A stretch of 64,000 nucleotides of DNA, from the NCBI RefSeq assembly GCF_028737265.1, contig NZ_JAQZAK010000013.1, positions 105,466 to 169,465 of the forward strand, read 5' to 3'. A program made the position numbers and the translations under genes. The notes beneath the pieces are model-generated. The model searched no databases. It was given only the letters and a program-made list of their open reading frames with translations, and had not been told where the DNA came from. Of this stretch, positions 57,082 to 64,000 are shown one piece after another (the stretch's first letter is position 1; each line of letters starts with the position of its first letter). The DNA is from Actinomycetospora callitridis (GTDB lineage: Bacteria; Actinomycetota; Actinomycetes; Mycobacteriales; Pseudonocardiaceae).

Positions 57082-57324
57082 ATGCATCTGGTCATCGCCG
57101 GCCCCGGTCGCTACGACGGCGGGGTCGAGCGCCCGCCCGGGCCGGACGGCGGCCCACCCGCCGAGGTCGAGATCGTCGGGTCGCGGGAGCTCGTCCGCAC
57201 CGAGCCCGACGGCACCGAGATCTACCGCGTCACGATGCTCGTCTACACCCACGCCGGGGTGAACAGGGACGGCGTGCCCCGCTACACGCGGGACCGGGAC
57301 TACACCGAGGAGCGGGCCGGGTAG
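57082..57324 (+). CDS. Small hypothetical protein
   Basis: An 80-residue open frame (MHLVIAGPGRYDGGVERPPGPDGG ... IVGSRELVRTEPDGTEIYRVTMLVYTHAGVNRDGVPRYTRDRDYTEER) beginning 9 bp after the decarboxylase stop on the same strand. The coding-like composition and the aromatic/charged C-terminal half suggest a real small beta-rich protein, but I know no family and the ribosome binding site is weak. It could be the last gene of the siderophore operon or unrelated. Confidence 0.5.
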   Translation: MHLVIAGPGRYDGGVERPPGPDGGPPAEVEIVGSRELVRTEPDGTEIYRVTMLVYTHAGVNRDGVPRYTRDRDYTEERAG

Positions 57325-57340
57325 GCGCCACGGGGCCCGC

Positions 57341-58018
57341 ATGCTGACCGACGGCGTGATCACCCTGGCGGTGATGACCGCCGGTGACGCCGCGGCACTC
57401 GTGGCCGGCGAGGACGACGCCATCGTCCGGCGGCTGGCGGGCGGCCCGGCGACCCCGGCGTCGGCCCGGCGCCACATCCGCGAGCGCGCCGAGGACTGGC
57501 GCGGCGACTGGTACCGGGGCGGGACGAAGCTCGCCTGGGGCGTCCGGGACGCCGCGACCGGGACCCTGGCCGGGACGGCCGAGGTCCAGCTCGTGCAGCC
57601 CGAGCTCCCGGCGGGCGCGGCGAACCTGTCCTACAGCGTCTTCCCGCCCTGGCGGGGCCGCGGGTTCGGGTCGCGGGCCGTCGCGCTGATGTGCGCGTTC
57701 CTGGCGGCCCGGACCACGGCCACCCTGGCCGTCCTGCGCATCGACGCCGACAACGCCGCCTCACTGCGGGTGGCCGAGCGCAGCGGGTTCCGGCCGGCCC
57801 AGGAGCTCGCCGGCCCCCGCGCGTCGATGCGGTGGTTCGCCCACGACTTGCGGACCCGTCCGGCGGCGGGCCTACAGTCACGCATGTTCTGTCCCTCGTG
57901 CGGTCTCGACATGTACTGGGTGGTCGCCGACGACGACCCCGTCGGCGGTTGGTGGCAGTGCGACGAGGCGCACCGCTGGCGGCGGGCGTTCGGCGGCTTC
58001 GCGCCGCTGGACCCCTGA
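57341..58018 (+). CDS. GNAT acetyltransferase with C-terminal zinc-ribbon-like tail
   Basis: A 225-residue protein. Residues 1-170 form a RimJ/RimL-like GNAT domain, with LSYSVFPPWRGRGFGSRAVALM as the acetyl-CoA loop and RIDADNAASLRVAERSGF as the usual motif B. The last 45 residues form a separate cysteine-containing module, MFCPSCGLDMYWVV ... WWQCDEAHRWRRAFGG, resembling a zinc ribbon. No stop separates them, although ATG 57883 at MFCPSCG could also start an independent small protein. A siderophore acylation role is possible by position only. Confidence 0.75.
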   Translation: MLTDGVITLAVMTAGDAAALVAGEDDAIVRRLAGGPATPASARRHIRERAEDWRGDWYRGGTKLAWGVRDAATGTLAGTAEVQLVQPELPAGAANLSYSVFPPWRGRGFGSRAVALMCAFLAARTTATLAVLRIDADNAASLRVAERSGFRPAQELAGPRASMRWFAHDLRTRPAAGLQSRMFCPSCGLDMYWVVADDDPVGGWWQCDEAHRWRRAFGGFAPLDP

Positions 58019-58071
58019 GCCACGGGGCCGACGTCACGGCCGTCCCGCTCGATCCGCACGCCCGTCGCACC

Positions 58072-58566
58072 ATGGTCGCCGCCCTCGTGCCCGGGGCGGA
58101 CGGGCTGGTCGGGCCGTTCCGCGACGAGCTCGACCCGACGGCCCGGCGGGGGCTGGGCGCGCACCTCACGCTCGTGTACCCCTTCGTCGAGCCGGCGGCC
58201 GTCACGCCCGCGACCGTCGACGCCCTGCGCGCGGCGGTGGCGCCCACGGCGCCGTTCCCCTGCACGTTCGCGGCGCTGCGGTGGTTCGGGGTGCGGGTGC
58301 TGTGGCTCGCGCCGGACCCGGTGGCGCCGTTCCGGGAGATCGCCGACCGGATCCGTCGTCACGTCCCCGGCCTGGCCCCCGAGGAGCGCGAGCTCGTCCC
58401 GCACCTCACCGTGGGCCTCCGCCGGGCCGCGCCCCTGGCGACGCTGCGGGCCGCCGAGGAGGCCCTCGCCCCGCGGCTGCCGCTGACGGTCCGGATCGAC
58501 CGCGTCCAGCTGATGGTCCGCACCGACACCTGGGACGTCGGCGCCGAGGTCCTCCTGCGGGGCTGA
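58072..58566 (+). CDS. thpR: 2'-5' RNA ligase-like 2H phosphoesterase (ThpR family)
   Basis: A 164-residue 2H phosphoesterase with both catalytic histidine motifs, HLTLVYPF near residue 32 and HLTVGLRR near residue 105 (H-x-T/S-L/V). Proteins of this fold hydrolyse 2',3'-cyclic phosphates or ligate RNA in vitro; the physiological substrate is unclear. The start is uncertain: ATG 58072 lacks a ribosome binding site, and the coding-like frame continues upstream to a CTG that overlaps the stop of the GNAT gene (58015), which may be the true coupled start. Confidence 0.72.
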   Translation: MVAALVPGADGLVGPFRDELDPTARRGLGAHLTLVYPFVEPAAVTPATVDALRAAVAPTAPFPCTFAALRWFGVRVLWLAPDPVAPFREIADRIRRHVPGLAPEERELVPHLTVGLRRAAPLATLRAAEEALAPRLPLTVRIDRVQLMVRTDTWDVGAEVLLRG

Positions 58567-58579
58567 CCGGCGCCCAGGG

Positions 58580-59059
58580 TCAGCGCTTCTCGACGGTGCG
58601 GGCGAGGATGCCCAGCGTCGCCTTGAGCGCCTGCTCGGAGATCACCGGGAAGATGTCGCGCTCGGCCCACTCGGGGTGGATGGACGACCAGTCGTAGTAC
58701 GAGACCACCCGGGTGCCGTCCTCGACGGGCTCGAGGCGGTAGCCGTAGACGTGCCCGATGTACGGGCGCACCTGGCCCTCGATCGTCCAGGCGATCTCGT
58801 TGTCGGGCTCGTAGACGGTGATGACGACGTCGACGTCGTAGCGCCCGAGGGGGCGGTCGCCGAGCGCCTCGCGGTCCATGTGCACGGTGAAGCGGTCGCC
58901 GACGGCCTCCACCGGCTCGCCCGTGGCCTGCATGAGCATGCCCGAGCTGTCGATGGCGACGTGCCCGTGCGGGTCGCGCAGGACGTCGAAGATCGTCGCC
59001 GGCTCGGCCTCGATCCAGCGGGGGACCTCGATGCGCTGCTCGCTCACGGTGCGGAGCAT
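58580..59059 (-). CDS. SRPBCC/polyketide-cyclase-like protein
   Basis: A 159-residue START-like fold protein: VPRWIEAEPATIFDVLRDPHGHVAIDSSGML, FTVHMDREALGDRPLGRYDVDVVITVYEPDNEIAWTIEGQVRPYIGHVYGYRLEPVEDGTRVVSYYDWSSIHPEW. Members bind hydrophobic ligands or are cyclases. ATG 59059 follows GGGGGTG; ATG 59074 and GTG 59047 are alternatives. It converges with the ThpR gene and is divergent from the shortened XRE-cupin regulator, 134 bp away, which might control it. Confidence 0.82.
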   Translation of the reverse strand: MLRTVSEQRIEVPRWIEAEPATIFDVLRDPHGHVAIDSSGMLMQATGEPVEAVGDRFTVHMDREALGDRPLGRYDVDVVITVYEPDNEIAWTIEGQVRPYIGHVYGYRLEPVEDGTRVVSYYDWSSIHPEWAERDIFPVISEQALKATLGILARTVEKR

Positions 59060-59192
59060 GTCACCCCCGGTCATCCGATCCCGGCCGACCCGTCGGGGGA
59101 CGAGCGGAAACGCCGCCGTAACCCACGACACGTCCCGTCGGACGACGCTGGGGGGCGACGGGCCGGAGGGATCGGGCCGGGGGCGGGAGGAC

Positions 59193-59624
59193 ATGACCGA
59201 CGCGCTCGCCGACGCCGTGCCCGGACCGAGTCCCGAGGACACGGTCGCCGCCCAGGTCCGTCGCCGCCGCGAGGCGCTCGGCCTGTCCAACGGCGCCCTC
59301 GCGGCCCGGGCGGGGATCTCCAAGGCGATGCTGTCGAAGATCGAGCACCGCCGGACGTCGTGCAGCCTGTCCACCCTCGCGCGGCTGGCCGACGCGCTCG
59401 CGGTGCCGGTGTCCGCCCTGCTGGACGAGGCCCCGCCGGGACGGCACACCGGGGGTCTCGTGCTCTACGTCCTCGAGGGTGCGTTGGTCTACGGCCACGG
59501 GGACGCCCGCCACACGCTGCGCGCCGGGGACGTGCTGGCGCTCGACGGCGAGGGCGAGCACGGACCGTACGAGCTGCTGGAGGCGCCGGTCCGCTTCCGC
59601 TCGGTGGTCAGCCGCGAGGCCTGA
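59193..59624 (+). CDS. Shortened XRE-cupin regulator
   Basis: A 143-residue protein. The HTH (VRRRREALGLSNGALAARAGISKAMLSKIEHRRTSCSLSTLARLADALAVPVSALL) is intact and very close to that of the 241-residue XRE-cupin at 13495-14220. The cupin is reduced to its second half (VLYVLEGALVYGHGDARHTLRAGDVLALDGEGEHGPYELLEAPVRFRSVV). About 50 residues between HTH and cupin core, including the FxxFxHPG strand, are missing without any frameshift. GGGAGGAC precedes the ATG. It may still dimerise and bind DNA but with altered ligand response. Confidence 0.85.
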   Translation: MTDALADAVPGPSPEDTVAAQVRRRREALGLSNGALAARAGISKAMLSKIEHRRTSCSLSTLARLADALAVPVSALLDEAPPGRHTGGLVLYVLEGALVYGHGDARHTLRAGDVLALDGEGEHGPYELLEAPVRFRSVVSREA

Positions 59625-59700
59625 CGTCCGCGGTCGGCGGAACACCGTCCGGCCCGCGTGCGTTGGCCCGTAGGCACGCCGAGACCGAGGAGGTCCATCA

Positions 59701-60216
59701 GTGGCCACACAGACCGCCATCCTGGCCGGTGGATGTTTCTGGGGCGCGCAGGAGCTGCTGCGCAAGCGCCCGGGCATCCTCTCCACCCGGGTCGGCTACT
59801 CGGGGGACGAGAACACCCCGAACGCGACCTACCGCCGCCACGGCGACCACGCCGAGGCCGTCGAGGTCGTGTTCGACGACGAGGTGATCTCCTACCGCGA
59901 GATCCTGGAGTTCTTCTTCCAGATCCACGACCCGTCGACCCGGGACCGCCAGGGCAACGACATCGGCCGCAGCTACCGCTCGGCCATCTACTACACGAAC
60001 CCCGAGCAGGAGCGCGTCGCGCGCGACACCATCGCCGACGTCGACGCGTCGGGCCTGTGGCCCGGCAAGGTCGTCACCGAGGTGGAGCCGGCCGGTGCCT
60101 TCTGGGAGGCGGAGCCGGAGCACCAGGACTACCTGCAGAAGCAGCCCTGGGGCTATACGTGCCACTTCGTCCGTCCCGGCTGGGTGCTGCCGCGCCGCGA
60201 GACGACCTCGGCGTGA
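59701..60216 (+). CDS. msrA: Peptide methionine sulfoxide reductase A
   Basis: A 171-residue MsrA that reduces the S-epimer of methionine sulfoxide in proteins. The catalytic motif GGCFWGAQE puts the active Cys at residue 12. VGYSGDENTPNATYRRHGDHAEAVEVVFD, DPSTRDRQGNDIGRSYRSAIYY and the C-terminal PWGYTCHF (a probable resolving Cys) are all typical. The GTG start follows GAGGAGG. It overlaps the DUF1684 gene by 4 bp and forms an oxidative-stress-looking two-gene operon with it. Confidence 0.96.
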   Translation: MATQTAILAGGCFWGAQELLRKRPGILSTRVGYSGDENTPNATYRRHGDHAEAVEVVFDDEVISYREILEFFFQIHDPSTRDRQGNDIGRSYRSAIYYTNPEQERVARDTIADVDASGLWPGKVVTEVEPAGAFWEAEPEHQDYLQKQPWGYTCHFVRPGWVLPRRETTSA

Positions 60217-61016
60217 CGGCGACGGTCGGCGCCGCGGACACGGACCTCGCCGGCGAGTGGGCCGCCTGGCACGCGGAGCGCGAGGACGTCCTGCGCGCTC
60301 CGCACGGATGGCTCAGCCTCACCGGGCTGCACTGGCTGGTGGGCGAGCCCCGCTCGTACCAGGATCTGCCGGGCACCTGGCGGGCGCGTGACGGCGGTGC
60401 CGACATCGCGGCCCGGGCTGCGGACGGCGTCGTCGTCGACGGCGCCGTGGTCGACGGCACGGCCCGCGTCGAGCCCGTCGACGGCAAGCCGGGCGTGCTC
60501 GTGACCGTGGGCGAGCGCCGGGTCGAGGTGATCCGTCGCGAGGAGCACGTCGCGCTGCGGGTCCGCGACCCGCAGGCGCCGACCCGGCAGCGGTTCTCCG
60601 GGGTGCCGGCGTTCCCGGTCGACGCGTCGTGGGTGGTCACCGGGCGGTTCGAGCGCTGGGACGTGCCGCAGCGCATCGACGTCGACACGGTGATCGACGG
60701 CCTGGGCTTCCACCCGACGGCCGTCGGCACCGTGCGCGTCACGGTCGGGGGCGCCGAGCAGGAGCTCGTCGCGCTGGCCGGGCAGGCGGGGGAGCTCAAG
60801 CTCCACTTCCGCGACGCGACGTCCGGGCATTCGACCTACGGCGGCGGGCGCACCCTGAGCACCGACGAGCCGGCCGCCGACGGCACCGTGCGGATCGACC
60901 TGAACCGCACGATCAACCTGCCGTGCGCGTTCAGCACGTTCGCGACCTGCCCGCTGCCGCCGGCGGGCAATGTCGTCTCGGTGCCGGTCGAGGCGGGGGA
61001 GAAGACCCCCGTCTAG
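60213..61016 (+). CDS. DUF1684 family protein
   Basis: A 267-residue protein of the DUF1684 family: WAAWHAEREDVLRAPHGWLSLTGLHWLVGEP at the N-terminus, RFSGVPAFPVDASWVVTGRFE in the middle, and the C-terminal LKLHFRDATSGHSTYGGGRTLSTDEPA ... LDLNRTINLPCAFSTFATCPLPPAGN (here IDLNRTINLPCAFS). The conserved TxGxxTYGGGR and RAxNPPCAF-like segments are the family core; function unknown. The GTG starts within the msrA stop codon, indicating co-translation. Confidence 0.9.
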   Translation: MTATVGAADTDLAGEWAAWHAEREDVLRAPHGWLSLTGLHWLVGEPRSYQDLPGTWRARDGGADIAARAADGVVVDGAVVDGTARVEPVDGKPGVLVTVGERRVEVIRREEHVALRVRDPQAPTRQRFSGVPAFPVDASWVVTGRFERWDVPQRIDVDTVIDGLGFHPTAVGTVRVTVGGAEQELVALAGQAGELKLHFRDATSGHSTYGGGRTLSTDEPAADGTVRIDLNRTINLPCAFSTFATCPLPPAGNVVSVPVEAGEKTPV

Positions 61017-61017
61017 C

Positions 61018-61047
61018 CACCTGGTTCATTTTTGCAACCACCCGGTG
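61018..61047. promoter_or_regulatory. Inverted repeat upstream of SDR gene
   Basis: TGGTT (61022-61026) and AACCA (61036-61040) around an AT-rich 9-bp centre. Outer CACC (61018-61021) and GGTG (61044-61047) extend the symmetry imperfectly. It lies 14-43 bp upstream of the SDR start, suitable for a TetR-type operator; no regulator gene is adjacent. Confidence 0.4.
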
Positions 61048-61060
61048 CTACGGTCGCACC

Positions 61061-61894
61061 ATGACCGAACGCACCGGGCGCCAGGCGGGCAAGGTCGTGC
61101 TCATCACCGGCGCCGCCCGGGGGCAGGGTCGCAGCCACGCGCTGCGGCTCGCCTCCGAGGGCGCCGACGTGATCGCCGTCGACATCTGCGCGCCGCTCGA
61201 CGGCGTCGCCTACCCGATGGCCACCCGCGAGGACCTCGACGAGACCGTCGCGGGCATCCGTGAGCACGGCGGGCGGGTGAGCGCCCACGTCGCCGACGTC
61301 CGCGACGCCGACGCCATCGGCAAGGCCGTCACGGCCGGGGTCGAGGAGCTCGGCGGCGTGGACGCCGTGCTCGCGAACGCCGGGATCGGGATGGCGTCGC
61401 CCGACGTCAGCGCCGCGCAGGCGTTCCGCGACCAGCTCGACGTCAACACCGTCGGCGTCTGGAACACCGTGCATGCCGCCGCGCCGACCATGATCGCGCA
61501 GGGCCGCGGCGGCGCGGTCGTCGTCACGAGCTCGTCGATGGGCCTGTCCGGGCGCGGCGGCGACGGCAGCGGCCAGATGGACGGCTACATCGCGAGCAAG
61601 CACGCGCTGGTCGGGCTCGTGCGCGGGTGGGCGCACTGGCTCGCGCCGCACTCGATCCGCGTGAACTCGGTGCACCCGTCGGGTGTCGCGACGACGATGG
61701 TGCTCAACGACGCCGTCGCCGCCCTGTTCTCCGACCCGCCCGCCGGGGAGGTGCCCGACGTCGGCAACCTGCTGCCCGTCGGACTCCTCGAGCCCCGCGA
61801 CGTCACCGCGGCCGTGGCCTGGCTGGTCTCCGACGAGGCACGCTACGTCACCGGCGTGGCGCTCCCCGTCGACGCGGGGTTCACCGCGCGGTGA
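61061..61894 (+). CDS. SDR oxidoreductase, mycofactocin-coupled type
   Basis: A 277-residue SDR. The cofactor motif TGAARGQGRSHALRLASEGADVIAVDIC, followed by a longer insertion before NAGIGM, is the pattern of mycofactocin-dependent SDRs with a non-exchangeable NAD. Catalytic Ser and Tyr-x3-Lys lie in VVTSSSMGLSG and YIASKHAL; VNSVHPSGVATTM and YVTGVALPVDAGF close the domain. Substrates are usually alcohols or terpenoid/steroid alcohols. It is monocistronic, behind an inverted repeat. A mycofactocin cluster is not in the window. Confidence 0.9.
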   Translation: MTERTGRQAGKVVLITGAARGQGRSHALRLASEGADVIAVDICAPLDGVAYPMATREDLDETVAGIREHGGRVSAHVADVRDADAIGKAVTAGVEELGGVDAVLANAGIGMASPDVSAAQAFRDQLDVNTVGVWNTVHAAAPTMIAQGRGGAVVVTSSSMGLSGRGGDGSGQMDGYIASKHALVGLVRGWAHWLAPHSIRVNSVHPSGVATTMVLNDAVAALFSDPPAGEVPDVGNLLPVGLLEPRDVTAAVAWLVSDEARYVTGVALPVDAGFTAR

Positions 61895-61918
61895 GCCACT
61901 GATGATCTGCTGTCGCTG

Positions 61919-63958
61919 ATGTGCTGTGACGACGACCAGGTGCTCGATCTGCCCGCGGCGGCGATCGAGGCGCTCGCCCACTACCGGCGTCTGCGCGATC
62001 GGCAGGGCTGGGGGTGGGGGGACGACGAGCTACCGGAGTTCTTCCGTCTGGCGCGCTTCTCCCGTCTCGGCGATCTCACCGACGCGCTCGCGGCGACGGG
62101 CGGCGACTGGCCGGCCGCGATCCGGCGGGTCGCCGGGGACACGCCCGCGCCGGGGCTCGTGGTGCTCGACGTCGACGCCGGCGGCACCGTCACCCCACGG
62201 GTCGGGGCACCCCGGCTCGCGTGCGCCGGGCGCCCGGTGACCCTGGACGTCGTCGTGGACGCCCTCGTCGACGCCGAGCTGGACGTGGCCGGGACCCCGG
62301 TGACGGTCGGGGCCGGCGGCGCGGCCGTGGTGACGGTCGACGTCGACGGGCCGGTGCTGCGGGTCGGCGCGCTGGGGGTCGGCGCGCTGGGGGTCGGCGC
62401 GCTGGGGGTCGGCGCGCTCGAGGTCGCCGGTGCGATCGAGGTGCGGCCCGCGGCGTCGCTGCGGGTGCGCAGCTCGGCGTGGTCGCGGTGGTCGGTGGTC
62501 GACGAGGCGGGCGGCGGCTGGTGGCCCGAGGGCGTCCCGCCCAAGCACGACGGCGCGCACCGGCCGTACTTCCACGCGCGGGAGACGGTGCTGGAGGTGC
62601 CCGCGGGGTCGTTCACGGTCACGTGCACCCGGGGGCCCGAGTACGCGGCGGTGACGACGACGGTGACCGTGGGCTCCGTCGAGACCGTCGACCTCGAGCC
62701 GGAACGCCTCGTCGACCCGGCCGCCGAGGGCTGGCGCTCGGCCGACCTGCATGTGCACCTCAACTACTCCGGCGACCTCGTGGTCGACCCCGCGCAGGCC
62801 CGGGCGATGCAGCGCGGCGAGGGCCTCGAGCTCATGAACCTCACCGCCGGCAACCTCGGCGGCCCGCACGTCTACGACCGGGCGCTGTTCGAGAGCACCG
62901 TCGGCGAGGACCTGTGGACCGGGGACGCCGTGGCCCGCACGTCCGTCGAGTTCCGCAACGACCTGCTCGGGCACGTGCACGCCCTCGCGCCGTCGCGGCC
63001 CCCGGCGCGCTACCAGACCGGGCACCCCGGCACCGAGCACCCGCACGACTGGCCGCCCAACGCCGAGGCCTGCGCGGACCTGCGGGACGCCGGCGCCTCG
63101 GTGGCCTACGCGCACCCGGTGTTCGCGGGGTTCGGTGACGATCCCGACGACCCGTACGGCCCGTTCCTCGCCCCGCACCGGACGGTCGAGGCCCGGGAGC
63201 TCGTCGCCGACGTGGCCCTCGGGCTGGTCGACGGCCTCGAGGTGGTGTCGTGCTTCGACGACACGGCGGGCGCGGAGCTCTTCCACCGTCTGCTCGGCAG
63301 CGGCCTGCGCCCCGCGGCCGTGGCGGGCAGCGACGTCTTCCTGTCGTTCGCCCACGGCCCGGGCGTCGCGTCGAACCCCCCGGGCTGGGTCCGCATGTAC
63401 GCCGACCTGGGCGACGGCCCAGTGTCGGCCGAGACCGTCCGCGACGCCGTCCGGGCGGGGCGGACGGTGGCGACGAACGGGCCGTTCCTGACGTTGACCG
63501 TGGACGGCGCCGGACCGGGCGCCGTGCTGGACTCCGGGGCGGGCGACGTCCTCGACGTCCGCGTGCGGGTCCGGGGGAGCGGGGCGCAGGAGCTCGTGCT
63601 CCACGGCCCGGACGGGGAGCTGGCCCGGCGGGCGGTCGACGGTCCCGACGTCACGCTGACCGCGCAGGTCCCGGTCGACGGGCCCCTGTGGCTCGCGGCG
63701 AGCGCCCGGGGCGGGCCGCACCCGATGGACCCCGCACGGCCGGTGTTCGCCCACACCTCGGCGGTGCACGTCGAGGTGGGCGGGCGGCAGGTCGCCCGGG
63801 AGGCCGACGTGCGGTGGTGCCTGGGTCTGCTCGACCGCCTGGAGCGCCTGGTGATCGAGGAGGGCCGCCTCGACCCCGGCCGCCGCGACGCCCAGCTCGC
63901 CGACCACCGCGCCGTCCTCGACCGCGCCCGCGCCGTCTACCGCGCCGCCCTCCCGTAG
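61919..63958 (+). CDS. CehA/McbA-like PHP-domain metallohydrolase
   Basis: A 679-residue enzyme. The N-terminal about 270 residues are a helical and beta-sandwich region, ending with WWPEGVPPKHDGAHRPYFHARETVLEVPAG. The metal-dependent PHP-like domain starts at SADLHVHLNYSGD (two His and an Asp) and continues with NLTAGNLGG, AYAHPVFAGFG and the late VAGSDVFLSFAHG. CehA and McbA hydrolyse carbaryl-type esters and amides; physiological substrates of the family are mostly unknown. The start is uncertain, since ATG 61919 has no ribosome binding site. A 15-bp VGALG repeat lies at 62363-62422. Confidence 0.82.
   Translation: MCCDDDQVLDLPAAAIEALAHYRRLRDRQGWGWGDDELPEFFRLARFSRLGDLTDALAATGGDWPAAIRRVAGDTPAPGLVVLDVDAGGTVTPRVGAPRLACAGRPVTLDVVVDALVDAELDVAGTPVTVGAGGAAVVTVDVDGPVLRVGALGVGALGVGALGVGALEVAGAIEVRPAASLRVRSSAWSRWSVVDEAGGGWWPEGVPPKHDGAHRPYFHARETVLEVPAGSFTVTCTRGPEYAAVTTTVTVGSVETVDLEPERLVDPAAEGWRSADLHVHLNYSGDLVVDPAQARAMQRGEGLELMNLTAGNLGGPHVYDRALFESTVGEDLWTGDAVARTSVEFRNDLLGHVHALAPSRPPARYQTGHPGTEHPHDWPPNAEACADLRDAGASVAYAHPVFAGFGDDPDDPYGPFLAPHRTVEARELVADVALGLVDGLEVVSCFDDTAGAELFHRLLGSGLRPAAVAGSDVFLSFAHGPGVASNPPGWVRMYADLGDGPVSAETVRDAVRAGRTVATNGPFLTLTVDGAGPGAVLDSGAGDVLDVRVRVRGSGAQELVLHGPDGELARRAVDGPDVTLTAQVPVDGPLWLAASARGGPHPMDPARPVFAHTSAVHVEVGGRQVAREADVRWCLGLLDRLERLVIEEGRLDPGRRDAQLADHRAVLDRARAVYRAALP
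62363..62422 (+). repeat. 15-bp tandem repeat x4 in CehA-like gene (VGALG)
   Basis: Three identical copies of GTCGGCGCGCTGGGG and a fourth that ends divergently (VGALE). It extends a surface region of the N-terminal domain and is in frame. Confidence 0.9.
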
Positions 63959-63978
63959 GGCCGGACCATGTGAGCGAA

Positions 63979-64000
63979 ATTCCCGGCTATAGCCGGGAAT
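63979..64000. repeat. 22-bp perfect palindrome at the window edge
   Basis: ATTCCCGGCTA followed by its exact complement. It is preceded by CATGTGAGCGAA and cut by the window end, so the symmetric element may be much longer. It begins 20 bp after the metallohydrolase stop and could be its terminator or a dispersed palindromic repeat. Confidence 0.75.

Noticed and set aside
57883..58018. Independent 45-residue zinc-ribbon gene.
   Set aside because: The frame is continuous with the GNAT gene and there is no ribosome binding site at the internal ATG, so a fusion is reported instead.
1..64000. tRNA, rRNA, tmRNA, prophage or insertion-sequence content.
   Set aside because: I saw no cloverleaf-like segments, rRNA signatures, transposase or integrase motifs; genes are collinear and evenly GC-rich.

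Overview
The window is a very GC-rich actinobacterial chromosome segment. The evidence is the strong third-position GC, the many GTG starts, the ATGA/GTGA 4-bp gene overlaps, a 13E12/DUF222-HNH repeat-family gene, an actinobacterial-type Arr and a mycofactocin-type SDR. This mixture best fits Pseudonocardiales (a Pseudonocardia or Actinomycetospora-like genome), but the genus is inference. I saw no rRNA, tRNA, CRISPR array, insertion sequence or phage module.

Region 1 (1-12,160) looks like an uptake and aromatic-acid region. It holds the end of an SsuA/TauA-type ABC importer operon, an alpha/beta hydrolase, two MHS-type (aromatic/organic acid) MFS carriers, a MarR regulator with a clear palindromic operator, and an amidohydrolase-2 enzyme. 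It ends with an IclR-controlled cassette: a CYP199-like P450, a VanA-like Rieske oxygenase and a VanB-like reductase. Two matching (Y)CCGG-ATG-CCGG(R) palindromes flank the P450 and are candidate IclR operators.

Region 2 (12,161-18,527) holds rifampin ADP-ribosyltransferase, a membrane protein, and a five-gene operon of a split glutamate-synthase-like enzyme (class II amidotransferase, GXGXG subunit, FMN subunit; GlxBCD/MgsABC type). That operon also carries a sarcosine-oxidase-like flavoprotein and an XRE-cupin regulator, which suggests amine or N-methyl amino acid metabolism.

Region 3 (18,528-31,132) has a metallo-beta-lactamase-fold hydrolase, two further MFS carriers, a YoaK/DUF1275 protein, and a DeoR-controlled divergent sugar or polyol locus (two FGGY kinases, HAD phosphatase, 2-hydroxyacid dehydrogenase, histidine phosphatase). 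A tyrosine phosphatase and a secreted polysaccharide-lyase-like protein follow.

Region 4 (31,242-39,685) contains the 13E12 gene with two in-frame 15-nt repeat tracts, a TetR/SDR pair, a DJ-1/MarR divergent pair with a striking double operator, and an ECF41-type sigma operon (oxidoreductase, SigJ, cupin) with a recognisable ECF41 promoter.

Region 5 (39,875-50,527) is a complete pyruvate dehydrogenase operon (AceE, AceF, lipoyl-fused Lpd), followed by a frameshifted phosphotransferase, a RibD-like reductase, a Prx5-like peroxiredoxin, a D-erythronate-type dehydrogenase plus DUF1537 kinase operon, and a SnoaL-like protein.

Region 6 (50,528-64,000) opens with a yybP-ykoY (Mn2+) riboswitch upstream of a GDT1-family transporter. 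A four-gene NRPS-independent siderophore operon follows: two IucA/IucC synthetases, an SbnG-like aldolase/citrate synthase and an SbnH/PvsE-like decarboxylase. This resembles staphyloferrin B, vibrioferrin and xanthoferrin loci and is the most interesting system in the window. Then come a GNAT-zinc ribbon fusion, ThpR, SRPBCC, a shortened XRE-cupin regulator, MsrA, DUF1684, an SDR, a CehA/McbA-like metallohydrolase, and half of what is probably a long palindrome at the window edge.
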